From positions 62,001 to 126,000 of the IMG/VR virus record IMGVR_UViG_3300036770_002724: 64,000 nt of DNA; one strand, given 5' to 3'. The DNA is from a virus. A program made the translations under genes and the position numbers. The notes below the pieces were generated by a model. The model did no database searches. It was not told the DNA's origin and was given only the letters and a program-made list of their open reading frames with translations. Of the stretch, positions 33,562-44,021 are shown one piece after another; position 1 is the stretch's first letter, and each line of letters opens with the position of its first letter.

Positions 33562-36453
33562 ATGGCTTCATCGGCAGTACTGAATCTTCTTGTAACTCCC
33601 CAGTTCACCAATGATGCGAGCTATCTCAGGCTATGGAATAGGCTGGCGGGTAGGCAGGGGGATACTCTCCGTAAGAAAATTCAGGAGGCCGTCGGAGCGG
33701 CTACGACCAAGGGCTTTTCGATCCAAGCGGCGGATCGATATGGTCAGAGGCTATTGCAGCAAGCCTCCAGGATCTCGGACCTTCAGGAAGCTCAGATCCA
33801 TCGGGACGCCGAGCTTGAGCGGAAACTCCAGAGTGAACTTCTCAGCGACCGGGAGAAGCAGACTCTACGAATTGAATACCTCCGTCACCAGCAGGAAATC
33901 GACAACCTTGAACGCAAGTTCAAGCGTGAGATGGAGGAAGCTGAGAAGATAGGTGACGCGATTGCGGAAAACGCCGCCAAGTCTTTCAGTGAGCGTTCCG
34001 AAGAAATAGGTGAAGGGATTTCGGGTGCCTTCCAAGACGCTATGAAGGCGGACCTCAAGAGCTGGGGTGATCTGCTGAAAAGCGCAGGCCAACAAGCTCA
34101 AGTCTCTGGTGCCCAAATGGGGGACGCTGGTGGCATCGGGAAGATGCTCGGACCCCTCCTCGGGAAGATCGGCAAGTTTCTTACCCTCGTAGGTCCGCTG
34201 CTCTCTGGGTTTGGTTCCATCCTGACCATGTTCTTTGAGCTAGACGCTGCCTTGAAGGAATTCAACAAAGAACTGTTTGATGGCGGGGCGGCGGCAGGCG
34301 AGTTGATAGACCAGTTCGGGGACATGGAGCAGAGCCTCGACAATGTTCGCGACGCTTTCACCAGCTTTGAGGGAATCAACATCAGTCGGTTGTATGGGAC
34401 AACCGCCAAGGAAAACGCCAAGATCATCGGTCAGTTCGCCGCAGCCGGGCATACCTATCAGGAGTTGACCCACGGGATCCAGGACGCCACCAAGGCCCAA
34501 GAAAAGCTCCGTGACGCGACTGAGACAACGCTCATCTACTCCCGGCTCTTCGGTGAGGAGGCGGGGCAAATGTCGGAGCGGGTCTCTGACTACATGGAGT
34601 CTCTTGGCTACAGCCTAGAATCGGTCGCTCAGAGTCTATCCCAAGTCCACATGCAGGCCATGCAGTCGGGGTTCGGGATCAAGCGGTTCTTCACCCTGCT
34701 CAACCAGGCGACGGCGGACATGTCCATGTACAACGTCCGTCTGGAGGAGGCAGGTCAGCTTCTCGCTAATCTCGGGAAGGTCATGGGGGCTGAAGAAGCC
34801 GGACAGCAAGTCGCGGGCTTGACTAAGGGCTTTGCCGAGGAAAGCGTTGAGGCGAGGCGCAAGCGCATCTTGACCACGCCGGGGATGGCGGAGTTGATGA
34901 AGAGGAGTGCCGAAACTGCCTCTGACATGTTTGTCAAGAACCTTGAGACGGCCAGAGGCGGCAGTATACTCAAGGACGTGCTCACAGGGGCCGGGTTGGA
35001 GGTCACCCCTGGTGGTCTTGTCTCCGGATTGGGCGCCATGTCCAAGGAGGAACAGGCAAAACTGCTGGTAGAGGCCGGGAAGTCGGGGAACGACGATCTG
35101 GTGCGATCTCTCGAAGTCTTGATGAGGGCTTCGGCAGGGGCTACGGGATCTATGGAGGGCATGATTGCGGGTATGGGAGCCCTTGGTCCTGGAGCGAAGC
35201 TCGTCGCCATGATGACTCAGGGCATGGATATCTTCGGGGCGGGCAAAGCTCTGTACCAGTTCACCAGCGTCCAGAGGCAAGCCTTTGAGACCTTCACGGG
35301 CATCTCTGGTCAGCAGTACGAGCAGCTTTCCGCTCTCAGCAAGATGATGGAGGGTCGCTTCCTGAAGCTCCAGGAGGTCTTGAAATCGGGCGAGACCATG
35401 ACTGAGGCTCAAGAAAAAGAGCTGATCAAGCTGACCGGCGCGACGATTGAAAACGGCAAGATCGTCCAGGCTGCCATCAAAGATGACCAGATCGTGAGAG
35501 GCAAGCGGGAGGTGAAGTCCTCCAACGACCTTCTGATGATGGACGAAAGTATGTCCAACATCCTCGCGCAAGGTGTGGATCAGGACAAACTTCTCGCGCA
35601 ACAGATGGCGAGCCGTGTCACGGAAATCTCCAAGATCCTTGAGGTTGGGATCGAAGCGTTGCTTCTTCGGATCGCGGGGGCTGTAGACAATATCTGGTCC
35701 CACATCAGTTTCTCTGGCCTAGATGAAGACGAGAAGGCAAACCTCAGAGTCATCCTCGAAAAGCTGGAGGCCCGGACCAACGAACTCCGAAATCAGGAAG
35801 CAGAGACAACCAAAGAGCAAAGAAGAATCTCAAGTGAGATTGAGAGGGCGTCCCAAGCCGGAGATGTGGCGAAGATCACCGAACTGAAAAGTGAAGGCGA
35901 TCTACTGGAAAAGAAACTCGGTCAGATCAGAACGCAGCAAGACATTATCGCTAAGGCTCGCAAAGAGGCTAGGGAGTCCAAAGGTCAGGGCATAGGCAGC
36001 AAGACCGTTGATGAATTCTCAGTAGCAATCACTAAAAAACTGAAGGAGACGGCTCGGGAAGAGGACGTCTATGAGGCTCTGGGGTCTATTGCTGCGAAAG
36101 CCCGCGAGGAATACCTGCCGGGTGAGACCTACTTGATGCGACAGGAAAGACTGAGGGCAAGTGGTAGTCAACTCCCAACCGATAGTGCCCAAGGCATCCC
36201 TCCTGCACAAGACTTCTTGCTCCAGGTGGGTTCCGGTGGTCGGGTCAAGTTCGCTCAGAGGGTGGACGCGAACGACGTCGCCGTCCTGTCCAAACCGGGT
36301 GGCGCCATCGACCGAGCACGAGGTTCTGCTGCGATAGCAGGTACGGCTGCCGTCCCTGGGGCCGGGGGTGTGACCAACGTCTTCCACCTGTATAATGACG
36401 CTCCGGGCATAGTCAGCGCCATCGCCAAGGCGCAGCGCGCGGGGGTTCTCTAA
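33562..36453 (+). CDS. Tail tape measure protein
   Basis: A 963-residue protein with long helical/coiled-coil stretches (about 60-140 and 735-800), a hydrophobic segment at about 202-225 (FLTLVGPLLSGFGSILTMFF) and Gly/Ala-rich helices in the middle, which is the usual make-up of tape measures. It follows the chaperone-like pair and precedes the baseplate genes. At about 0.15 nm per residue, the common rule for these proteins, a tail near 145 nm would be expected. No lysozyme or peptidase domain is seen inside it. Confidence 0.85.
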   Translation: MASSAVLNLLVTPQFTNDASYLRLWNRLAGRQGDTLRKKIQEAVGAATTKGFSIQAADRYGQRLLQQASRISDLQEAQIHRDAELERKLQSELLSDREKQTLRIEYLRHQQEIDNLERKFKREMEEAEKIGDAIAENAAKSFSERSEEIGEGISGAFQDAMKADLKSWGDLLKSAGQQAQVSGAQMGDAGGIGKMLGPLLGKIGKFLTLVGPLLSGFGSILTMFFELDAALKEFNKELFDGGAAAGELIDQFGDMEQSLDNVRDAFTSFEGINISRLYGTTAKENAKIIGQFAAAGHTYQELTHGIQDATKAQEKLRDATETTLIYSRLFGEEAGQMSERVSDYMESLGYSLESVAQSLSQVHMQAMQSGFGIKRFFTLLNQATADMSMYNVRLEEAGQLLANLGKVMGAEEAGQQVAGLTKGFAEESVEARRKRILTTPGMAELMKRSAETASDMFVKNLETARGGSILKDVLTGAGLEVTPGGLVSGLGAMSKEEQAKLLVEAGKSGNDDLVRSLEVLMRASAGATGSMEGMIAGMGALGPGAKLVAMMTQGMDIFGAGKALYQFTSVQRQAFETFTGISGQQYEQLSALSKMMEGRFLKLQEVLKSGETMTEAQEKELIKLTGATIENGKIVQAAIKDDQIVRGKREVKSSNDLLMMDESMSNILAQGVDQDKLLAQQMASRVTEISKILEVGIEALLLRIAGAVDNIWSHISFSGLDEDEKANLRVILEKLEARTNELRNQEAETTKEQRRISSEIERASQAGDVAKITELKSEGDLLEKKLGQIRTQQDIIAKARKEARESKGQGIGSKTVDEFSVAITKKLKETAREEDVYEALGSIAAKAREEYLPGETYLMRQERLRASGSQLPTDSAQGIPPAQDFLLQVGSGGRVKFAQRVDANDVAVLSKPGGAIDRARGSAAIAGTAAVPGAGGVTNVFHLYNDAPGIVSAIAKAQRAGVL

Positions 36454-36456
36454 GCC

Positions 36457-37155
36457 ATGTTGCCGGGAAGTCGCAGCAAAAGCGCGCCGGTATTCCGAAG
36501 TGCCTTTATGAGCCCCGACGATGGGGCCACAGGGCTCGGTATCCGTCCCGTCGTTTTCGACATCCTTGCTCCTGATATGGAGACCAGCATCCTCCCTCCC
36601 GACATCCGCATGGTCCTCCACGTCAATCCGAACTCGATGGCCCTCCAGTACGAGAAGGCCATTGAGCGGATCCAGACGAAGGGGGGCTATGTCGAGCAGC
36701 ACTGGGGCGAAGGCTCGAAGTCCATCGACTTCACCGCAGCGACCGGGGGGTTCAAGCGGCTTTACACGGGCCTGTCTCACATCACCGGAGGCGGGATTGA
36801 CGTCGGCGGGACACGCCGTGAAACCATCGCTTACGACAAGTACCTGGATTTCTTGGCTCTGTTCCACAACAACGGGTCGGTCTATGACACCACGGGCCAG
36901 ATCGTTTTCCAGGGAATCATCAAGGTTCTCTTCGACGGGGGGATCTACCTCGGCTGGTTCAACAACTTCGTCGTCACGGAGACTGCCGAAAAGGGCTTCA
37001 TGTTCGAGCTAACCGCCAGCTTTGGCATCAAGCACGAGGTCTTGCGCCTCCGGTCGCTGCCGTACACGGCCCCCACTCCAGACCAGAGCCGTAATGGCTC
37101 CTTGGTCTCTCGTGCAGGAAACTTCGTCGGCGGTCTCTTCTCCGACGAGACGTAG
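36457..37155 (+). CDS. Baseplate/tail-tip protein, paralogue of the 37165 gene
   Basis: A 232-residue protein. The central stretch VLHVNPNSMALQYEKAIERIQTKGGYVEQHWGE, the following GFKRLYTG and the FLALFHNNGSVYDTTG segment have a counterpart in the C-terminal half of the next gene product (LLINPQSLQRTFTK ... GYIFQAWGE ... LFHVYKNNGYIYDTIG). This pattern is one I link with baseplate wedge or hub-adaptor proteins of large phages. It starts 3 bp after the tape measure stop. Confidence 0.65.
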   Translation: MLPGSRSKSAPVFRSAFMSPDDGATGLGIRPVVFDILAPDMETSILPPDIRMVLHVNPNSMALQYEKAIERIQTKGGYVEQHWGEGSKSIDFTAATGGFKRLYTGLSHITGGGIDVGGTRRETIAYDKYLDFLALFHNNGSVYDTTGQIVFQGIIKVLFDGGIYLGWFNNFVVTETAEKGFMFELTASFGIKHEVLRLRSLPYTAPTPDQSRNGSLVSRAGNFVGGLFSDET

Positions 37156-37164
37156 GAGCGAGTC

Positions 37165-38652
37165 GTGGTAATTCGTGTAGACTCCGTCGATTTCTCTGAG
37201 TCTGAGGGGGCTCGCATAGAGGTTCCACGACCCGCAGGGGCGTCTCCTGGTCGAATCGCCTCTCCGCCTGCGGCCCAAGGGGGGCCTCTTGCGGCCTCCC
37301 TTGGGGCTGATGCAAATGTCTCCACGCCTGACCCGCAGGCAGCACAGGCAGACCGGGTGGGTTCCGTGGCGGTCCCGGAGCGTGGTGGGACCACCCTCAA
37401 TGCACAACGGGTGACGGAACCCTCGCCCCCTCTCGCTTACCAAGGGTTGCGAACCGGACCTGAACTACAGATCGAGTACGAAGCCCCTCAAGAACTGCCC
37501 GTGTCGGCAGCTTCCAACCTTCTTCGTAATCTGTCCCCCTTCGTCATCCAGGTCGAGCCTCCACTAGTCTTTGGAAATCTCCCGCCCCGTGAAGGTCGTG
37601 CGAAACGTCGCCTGGTGGGGATCTACGACTCTGCCGCCAATGCTTCGGCGTCTAGCTACAGCGCCGCACGGTCCCGTCTTGACCAAGAACCCTACGCGAG
37701 CCCTAGCTTTGGCGGGGCTACTGATGAGGTGCGGGCTCTCAACTCTACGGGGGTTCAGAAATCTAGTTCTAGTGATGGGCAGGCTCCCCCGGTATCGGCG
37801 GACGGCTCAGGGCGACTGGCGGCACCCGCCATCGCGGATCTCCAGACCGCTATGGACATCGCGATGCAGCTACGGGCGATTCGGGACACGCCTCCGCTTG
37901 TCCTGTTGATCAACCCCCAGAGCCTTCAGCGGACCTTCACCAAGGTCCAGCAGTACAGCGACCGATCTCGGTACGGGTACATCTTTCAGGCATGGGGTGA
38001 GGATCAGCCCAAGCTCGGGATCAGCGGCAAGGTCGGAGCCTACATATCAGGGACACGAGGCGTCCAGTTTGCCAGTCGCAGGGACTCTGCGGCTTGGCAG
38101 AACTTGATGACGCTTTTCCACGTCTACAAGAACAACGGCTACATCTACGATACGATAGGCCGGTCGAACGCTCACCATCACGTTGGAGCCCTTTCCATCC
38201 GGTATGACCAATGGGTCTACTACGGGCACATGCAGTCATTCAGCTTCACGCTCGACGAGTCCAACGTCTATGGCGGGTTGACCTTTGAGATGCAGTTCGT
38301 GGTTTCGGCCATGCAGGATACGGCTCAGACCGTCACGGCTGTGCAGCCTATGAGGGCTCCTACGCCAAGCTGGAGCGACCCTCGCTATACAGGACAAGGG
38401 AGTCGGGCTCGAAATGAACCTGGTGCCTACTACGGTTTCGAGTCCGAGGAGCCCATCCAGTACTCCCCACCTCCGACCGGATTCGAGGCGAGGACCGCAT
38501 CCTCGGCGCGACCTACTTCGCAGCCGGTGAACAGTCAAGGTTTTCAGCCGGTAGTCTCGACTTCTCCGGCGCAACCACAACAGGCTCCGGCCAATAGCCG
38601 GTCCCTTCGCGTTCCCTTCACCTTGGCTCGGACGGGGGTCAACCTTCCATGA
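37165..38652 (+). CDS. Baseplate/tail-tip protein with disordered N-terminal half
   Basis: A 495-residue protein (GTG start after TAGGAGCGAG). Residues 1-215 are Pro/Ala/Ser-rich and look disordered. Residues about 245-395 are homologous to the 36457 product (INPQSLQRTF, QAWGE, LMTLFHVYKNNGYIYDT). The last 80 residues are again Pro/Ser/Gln-rich. It overlaps the next gene start by 4 bp. The duplication with divergent flanking tails suggests two related ring components of the tail end. Confidence 0.65.
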   Translation: MVIRVDSVDFSESEGARIEVPRPAGASPGRIASPPAAQGGPLAASLGADANVSTPDPQAAQADRVGSVAVPERGGTTLNAQRVTEPSPPLAYQGLRTGPELQIEYEAPQELPVSAASNLLRNLSPFVIQVEPPLVFGNLPPREGRAKRRLVGIYDSAANASASSYSAARSRLDQEPYASPSFGGATDEVRALNSTGVQKSSSSDGQAPPVSADGSGRLAAPAIADLQTAMDIAMQLRAIRDTPPLVLLINPQSLQRTFTKVQQYSDRSRYGYIFQAWGEDQPKLGISGKVGAYISGTRGVQFASRRDSAAWQNLMTLFHVYKNNGYIYDTIGRSNAHHHVGALSIRYDQWVYYGHMQSFSFTLDESNVYGGLTFEMQFVVSAMQDTAQTVTAVQPMRAPTPSWSDPRYTGQGSRARNEPGAYYGFESEEPIQYSPPPTGFEARTASSARPTSQPVNSQGFQPVVSTSPAQPQQAPANSRSLRVPFTLARTGVNLP

Positions 38653-41600
38653 CGCTTGCCAACTCCCCTTATGTCGGGACGTGGAAGATCGACGGGAAGC
38701 GGCTCGTCCAGCACACCCCGGACGCTCTCGTTTACCTGAACGGGGATACTGCTCTTCCCGGTTGCCAGAAGTGTCATCGGCGCATCGACGTCCAGCAGTT
38801 TTTGACCGAGGTCGGTGTCGAGGCCGGGACGGAACCGGGAGGGGCGTCGGCCAACTTCAGCCTCACCGTCCCGATGCACCACACGGACAGCTTCGCTCGG
38901 GACGCCAAGTTCTTGTTGCGTCCTGGCTTGGAGGTCCACATCTACTACCGGGGCTACTTCCCTACGGATGGGATGTTTTCAGCCCTGGACAAGCCGACCA
39001 TTCAGGCCGAGGTTCAGACTGGGACGACGGTCGTCGAAGAAGCCCAGCTTACCGAAGAAGAGCGAAAAGAGCGCGAACTCAAGCTCCAGCAGCAGCGAGA
39101 GCAAGAGGCCAAGGCACGTCAGCAGCAGGGCCGCATATCGGCGGAGTACGTCAATCCGCCCATCTTTGACCCGGAGAAGGGTTTGACGCGCCGAGACGTG
39201 AACGACTGGGCTCGCCGTCTCAACGTCACCGAAGACATGCTGATGGCGGCTATCGTCGTGAAGTCCGAGACGGAACGCCCCGACGAGTCGATCACGATTG
39301 CCCACACGCTGTTCAATCGCCAAGCGACGGGTCAGTACCGGAATCCCCGGAACGGCGACAACTCCATCTGGTACATCGCCAACAAGGGCAACACCTATAC
39401 TGCGGCTCAGGATGTTGGGTCTCGGGAGTATAGCACCGGACGAATTCCGACCGGAAAGGATCTGGATCGAAGGCTTGCTTTGGTTGAAGACACCCTTCGT
39501 CAGCGCCAAAGGGGCGAGACTGCGGAGGCGGTCGTCAACTTCGTCCACAGCGACACCCAAGAGAAAGAGCACGCGGAATGGGTAGCCGGTGGAAGAAAAG
39601 GGACGCGCTATCGGAGCACGGCTGAAGTCTTGAAGTCTTGGGAAAAAGAGGGGCTGAGTCCTGTTTCCCTTGGCTACAACCCGAATCGGGTCATTTTCCT
39701 CTCCTCCAAGTACCAGAGAAGACGAGCGACCCCAAGCGCAGCCGCTTTCTTTGCGACTCAGGCGCTCGGACCTTACGACCCTACAGCGGCCCCCCCATTG
39801 GGGACTGTGGCGGAACCCGGAAAGCCCTATGTCCTGAAGCAACAGGTCGGAGACGCTGACCCCAAGCAGGGACCATCCCTTCTCGACACCCTCGGCTTGG
39901 GGGACTCTGGGATCGATGAGGTCATCGCTTACCCTTACTACCATGTCTTTCATGGTGTTGTGACCCAGGTGACCTTCAACTACTCAGGGGGCTTTCAGAA
40001 CATCACCGTTCAGTGCGGGTCGATCCTCCACTTCTGGTCGTACCAGCAGCTATCGGAAAACGCTTCCTTCCTCGGCGCGCGTCCCACCAACTCCAAGCTG
40101 AAGATGAGTCTCGTGGGGAGCAACTTCAGCGGCAAGCACCCCTACCAAGTTCTTTACGAGCTATACTCCGACGTAGGCGGAGCCGCTCACGGGGTGGGCT
40201 GGGCGCTCGGGTCTACGACTAACCAAGAGGCTCTGTCTTTCAACGGGGAGAGCCTGTTTTCCATCAACCTGAGCTACTGGGAAAAGCGGTTCAAGAGCCG
40301 GATGAACAAGCTCCGGCTCCACGGAGCTTCGGGAGAGCTTTTCAGTGCCGCTCAGGCAGCGTACCTGTCTCGACTCTCGACGACGGACCTCGTCAACCAG
40401 ATCAAGAATCGCCATACGCTCGCCCAACCGGCCTCCAACGATGCCAAGGCTTTCCTCAACAACTCGTGGGCCTTGCACGTCAGGACCAAGGCTGCGCTAG
40501 ACGCTTTCATCCAGCAGCAGCGAAGTCGCCCCCAAGGAGAGGCTCGGGAGGAGTCCCAGATCCAGGAGCTTTCCGAAGGGGAGCTTCAGGGGTCTTCGGC
40601 CAATCCGCAGGTCAACATCGCGGAGATGCAGCCCTTCCCCTTGGATCTCGGGAAGATAGGCCAGTTCGAGCTTTTTGAGTCCACCTACGTCTCGAAGCTC
40701 GACGTGGCCCAAAAGGTCATGGAGGTCACGGGCTTCGAGTTCTATCAGGACGTGGACGGGGATTTCGTCTTCAAGCCCCCCATGTACAACCTCGACACCA
40801 GTTCATCGCGCGTGTACCGGATCGAGGACATTGACATCATCAGCATCAACTTCTCAGAGAAGGAACCCGAGGCGACGTATGTCACAGCCAAGGGGTCGCA
40901 TTTCAAGAACCTCCAAGGGACGGGTCTCGAAAGCGAGTGGGGTGTTCGAGGTCAGTACATCGACTATCGCTTGGTGGCTCAGTTCGGGTGGCGACCGGGA
41001 TCGCTGGATACGACGTACTTCAATGACCCCAAGTCCTTGTTCTTTGCGGCGGTCAACCGACTCGACATTATGAACGCCGGGGTCAACTCCGCATCCGCGA
41101 CCATCCCTCTGCGTCCGGAGATGCGGCCCGGTTACCCCGTCTACATTCCGTATCTCGACTGCTACTACTACTGTCCGAGCTTCAGCCATTCCTTCTCGGT
41201 CGGGGGTTCGTGTCAGACCACCCTTCAGCTTGTCGCCAAGCGGTCAAAGTTCTTTGCGCCTGGTGTAGTGACCCCCGGCATCGAAGGGATTGACGCTATC
41301 GACCTCAGTCGTCCGGAACTGCCGGAACGCCCACTACAGGTGATGGGCCAAGACGGGCGTCCTCGACTGTCCGGGTTTCCCAACGTCGTCATGGCGCTCG
41401 ATCCGTACCGACTGAACCCCGCGTTCTTTTTGCTCGGGACGGACATTGATAACCTGTCTGACCCGGAGACGCTGCAAAACCTGCTCGACATGGCAGTCGA
41501 GTTTGGGGTCATCCGATTCGACGACAAGACGGGCTTCTACACCTACGAGGCCCTGGACGCCTCCTCTCAGCCCCAGAATGTCTACTTCAGCTTGCAGGCC

Positions 41601-44021
41601 CCCGGTAACAATCCGGACCCACGGCTACCAAGAGAGGGGGCCAAGGTCATCGACCTTCTGACCGTGGGTGAATCCTACACTCAGCTTACCGCGACCCGAG
41701 CCAAGGAGAAGGATGCCCTTCAGACCCAACTCATCGAAGTCCGAAGCGAGATTCAGAGGAACGAGAACATCCTCCAGGATGCTCGACCCAATGTCCAGCC
41801 GGGGGAAAAAGAAATCGCTCGCGCTCTCTTGTACGGGGCTCCGGCAGGGTCCACTCCGACACCGCAAGCCCAGACCGACGCAGGTCAGCCGGGGTCGAAC
41901 CCAAGTGGTCAGCAGGCTCAGAGCATCAAGGATCAAGAGGTCCGTACCGGGCTCTACGACCAGCGGAGCGACTTGGAAAAGCAACTCAGCGATCTCAATA
42001 ACTCGACCACCAACGATAAGCTCAACGCCCAGATCAACGGGCTACCTGAACTGATCCAGCTTATCGAGCGGACAGGGTCGAAGCTGCGGATCTCCGGGCG
42101 CCAAGAAGTTCCCGATCTGGAATCCACGGTCAACCTTCTCGACCTTCTCAGCGAAAAGAAGGCCGTCTTTTCCAACGGTCAACAGCCCGGTTACTACCGC
42201 TACTACTCGGCCTCGCACCCCAAAAAGGAGATGCAGGGTCAACCTCTCATCCGGCAAACCCGGGAGCCCAAGACCCCTGCTGGGGGCGAAAACGCCAAAG
42301 GGGCTCCTATTCTCGACCCTGTCTACCAGAACGCCACCGTCTTGGGTTATCGCCCTGCGCCGACATCCATTTTCCCTGGTGGGGAGCGTCCTGAGTCGGA
42401 GCTTGCCGAGGACCAGCCCGTGACCTGGGGCATCCGCATCCAGACATCGGATGTGACCAAGTATCCCAAGGGCATAGTGACTCCAACCCACTTGATTCGT
42501 GAACTGTCGTTCGCGCGGCATGAATCAAAACTCCGCCGCCCTTTGTCCAACACGAACAGGACCGAGATCCCCTTGGTGTCCACCGGGGTCACGGAAGCCC
42601 TCAATGGGGTCTTCGAGCAGCAGAGCAACAACTTGCCCGACAAGGCAGCCTCTATCTCCAGTTTCTTCAAGGAAATCTGGACTGCCAACGCAACCTATCT
42701 GAAGGACGCTCGGGATGTCGCAGCGTTGGCCGTCCAAGGGCAAGAGACGGTCCCCGACATCACCCCGCCTGAATTTCCCCTGTCCGTCTTGCTCAATGGA
42801 CTCGATGTCGAATCCATCGTGGCCTTGGAATCCTTCTTTGGCGCGATGGACTACTCCGGAACGTCTTCCTCTCTGGAGGACCTGACGGCTCCTGACCCCC
42901 AAGCCCAAGCAGTCCAAGCGATGACCTCCAACTCGCCGCAGACCTTCATGCAGATGGCTGGGGTGTCCTTGGGGCTTGCCCTCAGTGTGGACGTCCAGCA
43001 GGTTCGCGGGGATTGGATAAGCCGGATCGAGGTCAAAAACCCTGAGAACCGGGAGAAGATCATCGCGACCTTCGACTCGACCCTTTCCGCCAAGCTAGGG
43101 GTCAAGAGCGTCCCGAACGACAAGGTCAAGAAAAAGGAAGACTTCTCCCTAGAGACGGTATTTGAGAGTCCCGTGTTCCCGGTCTCGGATGAAAAGGGCT
43201 ACCACGTCTATGGGACGTACCGCTACGGTCGCGGTATCAGCGTCGAGCCTAATGGGGTCTTCGACGTCCTGCACAAGCAAGATCCTGTTTCGATGTTGTC
43301 CCGACCTCTCGTGGAGAACATCATACGGGTGCTGGTGGACGGACAGGCTGATGTCACCGTCTTCGTCGAGGAAGTCACCCCGAACGGGCAGATCAAGCGC
43401 GTGCCCAGGACACCACAAGGCGAGGGTGCAGCAAGACTCCAGAGCGCCCTCTCCCTGCTTGAACAAGCGGCGCTCCAAGAGCTACGGAACAAGAACGTCA
43501 CGGACAAAGACCTTCTGGACCTCGGACTGGCGACCCGGACGGACAACCCTTCGGTCATACAGCTTTCGCTCCAGAACTTCTACGCGAACAAGAAGGAATC
43601 CTTGATGAAGGTTCCTTTGCTGAACGCCGCGTACTCCTTGGCTGACCTTACTGAAGTCTCTTCGGGGTACGTCTGTTCCTGTAAGGCTGCCGAAGCTGGA
43701 GTTCTTCTGGAGGCTTTCGGCCAAGCGGGCTTCGTGAGCGTGGATCCCACAGCCGCTTCGTCCGAGGCCCTGGAGAGCCCCGACAAGTTGACTCAGTGGC
43801 TCGGACAGCGTGTAGCCGAAGCCGTTCCTCCGTGGGCGCTTCAGCAGCAGGCGCTTCGTGGGACGGTCCTCGACCGAAGAGGGACGAACATCATCGACAC
43901 CTTCAATGATCTAAGGAACTTCTCCGCTAGTGATGCCATCACCCAAGCGGAACGATCCTTCAACACCTCTGTGGGCCGGTTCAACCAAGCGGTTGAAAAC
44001 CTGGGTGACGAGGAGGCTTGA
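38649..44021 (+). CDS. Giant baseplate hub-like protein with cell-wall hydrolase-like segment (1790 aa)
   Basis: The N-terminal 120 residues (NFSLTVPMHHTDSFARDAKFLLRPGLEVHIYYRGYF) are like gp27/late-control-D hub domains. Residues about 180-330 (DMLMAAIVVKSETERPDESITIAHTLFNR ... GDNSIWYIANKGNTY) resemble SleB-type or related peptidoglycan hydrolases, with Glu in SETERP a candidate catalytic residue. Residues 420-900 hold more hub-like beta modules (FHGVVTQVTFNYSGGFQNITVQCGS; YIPYLDCYYYCPSFSHSFSVGG). The rest includes coiled coil (about 1020-1065) and long low-complexity linkers. A fused hub, enzyme and scaffold is likely. It overlaps the spike gene by 4 bp. Confidence 0.7.
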   Translation: MTLANSPYVGTWKIDGKRLVQHTPDALVYLNGDTALPGCQKCHRRIDVQQFLTEVGVEAGTEPGGASANFSLTVPMHHTDSFARDAKFLLRPGLEVHIYYRGYFPTDGMFSALDKPTIQAEVQTGTTVVEEAQLTEEERKERELKLQQQREQEAKARQQQGRISAEYVNPPIFDPEKGLTRRDVNDWARRLNVTEDMLMAAIVVKSETERPDESITIAHTLFNRQATGQYRNPRNGDNSIWYIANKGNTYTAAQDVGSREYSTGRIPTGKDLDRRLALVEDTLRQRQRGETAEAVVNFVHSDTQEKEHAEWVAGGRKGTRYRSTAEVLKSWEKEGLSPVSLGYNPNRVIFLSSKYQRRRATPSAAAFFATQALGPYDPTAAPPLGTVAEPGKPYVLKQQVGDADPKQGPSLLDTLGLGDSGIDEVIAYPYYHVFHGVVTQVTFNYSGGFQNITVQCGSILHFWSYQQLSENASFLGARPTNSKLKMSLVGSNFSGKHPYQVLYELYSDVGGAAHGVGWALGSTTNQEALSFNGESLFSINLSYWEKRFKSRMNKLRLHGASGELFSAAQAAYLSRLSTTDLVNQIKNRHTLAQPASNDAKAFLNNSWALHVRTKAALDAFIQQQRSRPQGEAREESQIQELSEGELQGSSANPQVNIAEMQPFPLDLGKIGQFELFESTYVSKLDVAQKVMEVTGFEFYQDVDGDFVFKPPMYNLDTSSSRVYRIEDIDIISINFSEKEPEATYVTAKGSHFKNLQGTGLESEWGVRGQYIDYRLVAQFGWRPGSLDTTYFNDPKSLFFAAVNRLDIMNAGVNSASATIPLRPEMRPGYPVYIPYLDCYYYCPSFSHSFSVGGSCQTTLQLVAKRSKFFAPGVVTPGIEGIDAIDLSRPELPERPLQVMGQDGRPRLSGFPNVVMALDPYRLNPAFFLLGTDIDNLSDPETLQNLLDMAVEFGVIRFDDKTGFYTYEALDASSQPQNVYFSLQAPGNNPDPRLPREGAKVIDLLTVGESYTQLTATRAKEKDALQTQLIEVRSEIQRNENILQDARPNVQPGEKEIARALLYGAPAGSTPTPQAQTDAGQPGSNPSGQQAQSIKDQEVRTGLYDQRSDLEKQLSDLNNSTTNDKLNAQINGLPELIQLIERTGSKLRISGRQEVPDLESTVNLLDLLSEKKAVFSNGQQPGYYRYYSASHPKKEMQGQPLIRQTREPKTPAGGENAKGAPILDPVYQNATVLGYRPAPTSIFPGGERPESELAEDQPVTWGIRIQTSDVTKYPKGIVTPTHLIRELSFARHESKLRRPLSNTNRTEIPLVSTGVTEALNGVFEQQSNNLPDKAASISSFFKEIWTANATYLKDARDVAALAVQGQETVPDITPPEFPLSVLLNGLDVESIVALESFFGAMDYSGTSSSLEDLTAPDPQAQAVQAMTSNSPQTFMQMAGVSLGLALSVDVQQVRGDWISRIEVKNPENREKIIATFDSTLSAKLGVKSVPNDKVKKKEDFSLETVFESPVFPVSDEKGYHVYGTYRYGRGISVEPNGVFDVLHKQDPVSMLSRPLVENIIRVLVDGQADVTVFVEEVTPNGQIKRVPRTPQGEGAARLQSALSLLEQAALQELRNKNVTDKDLLDLGLATRTDNPSVIQLSLQNFYANKKESLMKVPLLNAAYSLADLTEVSSGYVCSCKAAEAGVLLEAFGQAGFVSVDPTAASSEALESPDKLTQWLGQRVAEAVPPWALQQQALRGTVLDRRGTNIIDTFNDLRNFSASDAITQAERSFNTSVGRFNQAVENLGDEEA

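Noticed and set aside
34636-35703. Minus-strand ORF opposite the tape measure gene
   Set aside because: Antisense shadow with His/Leu/Arg-rich composition and no motif; the plus strand encodes a well-supported tape measure.
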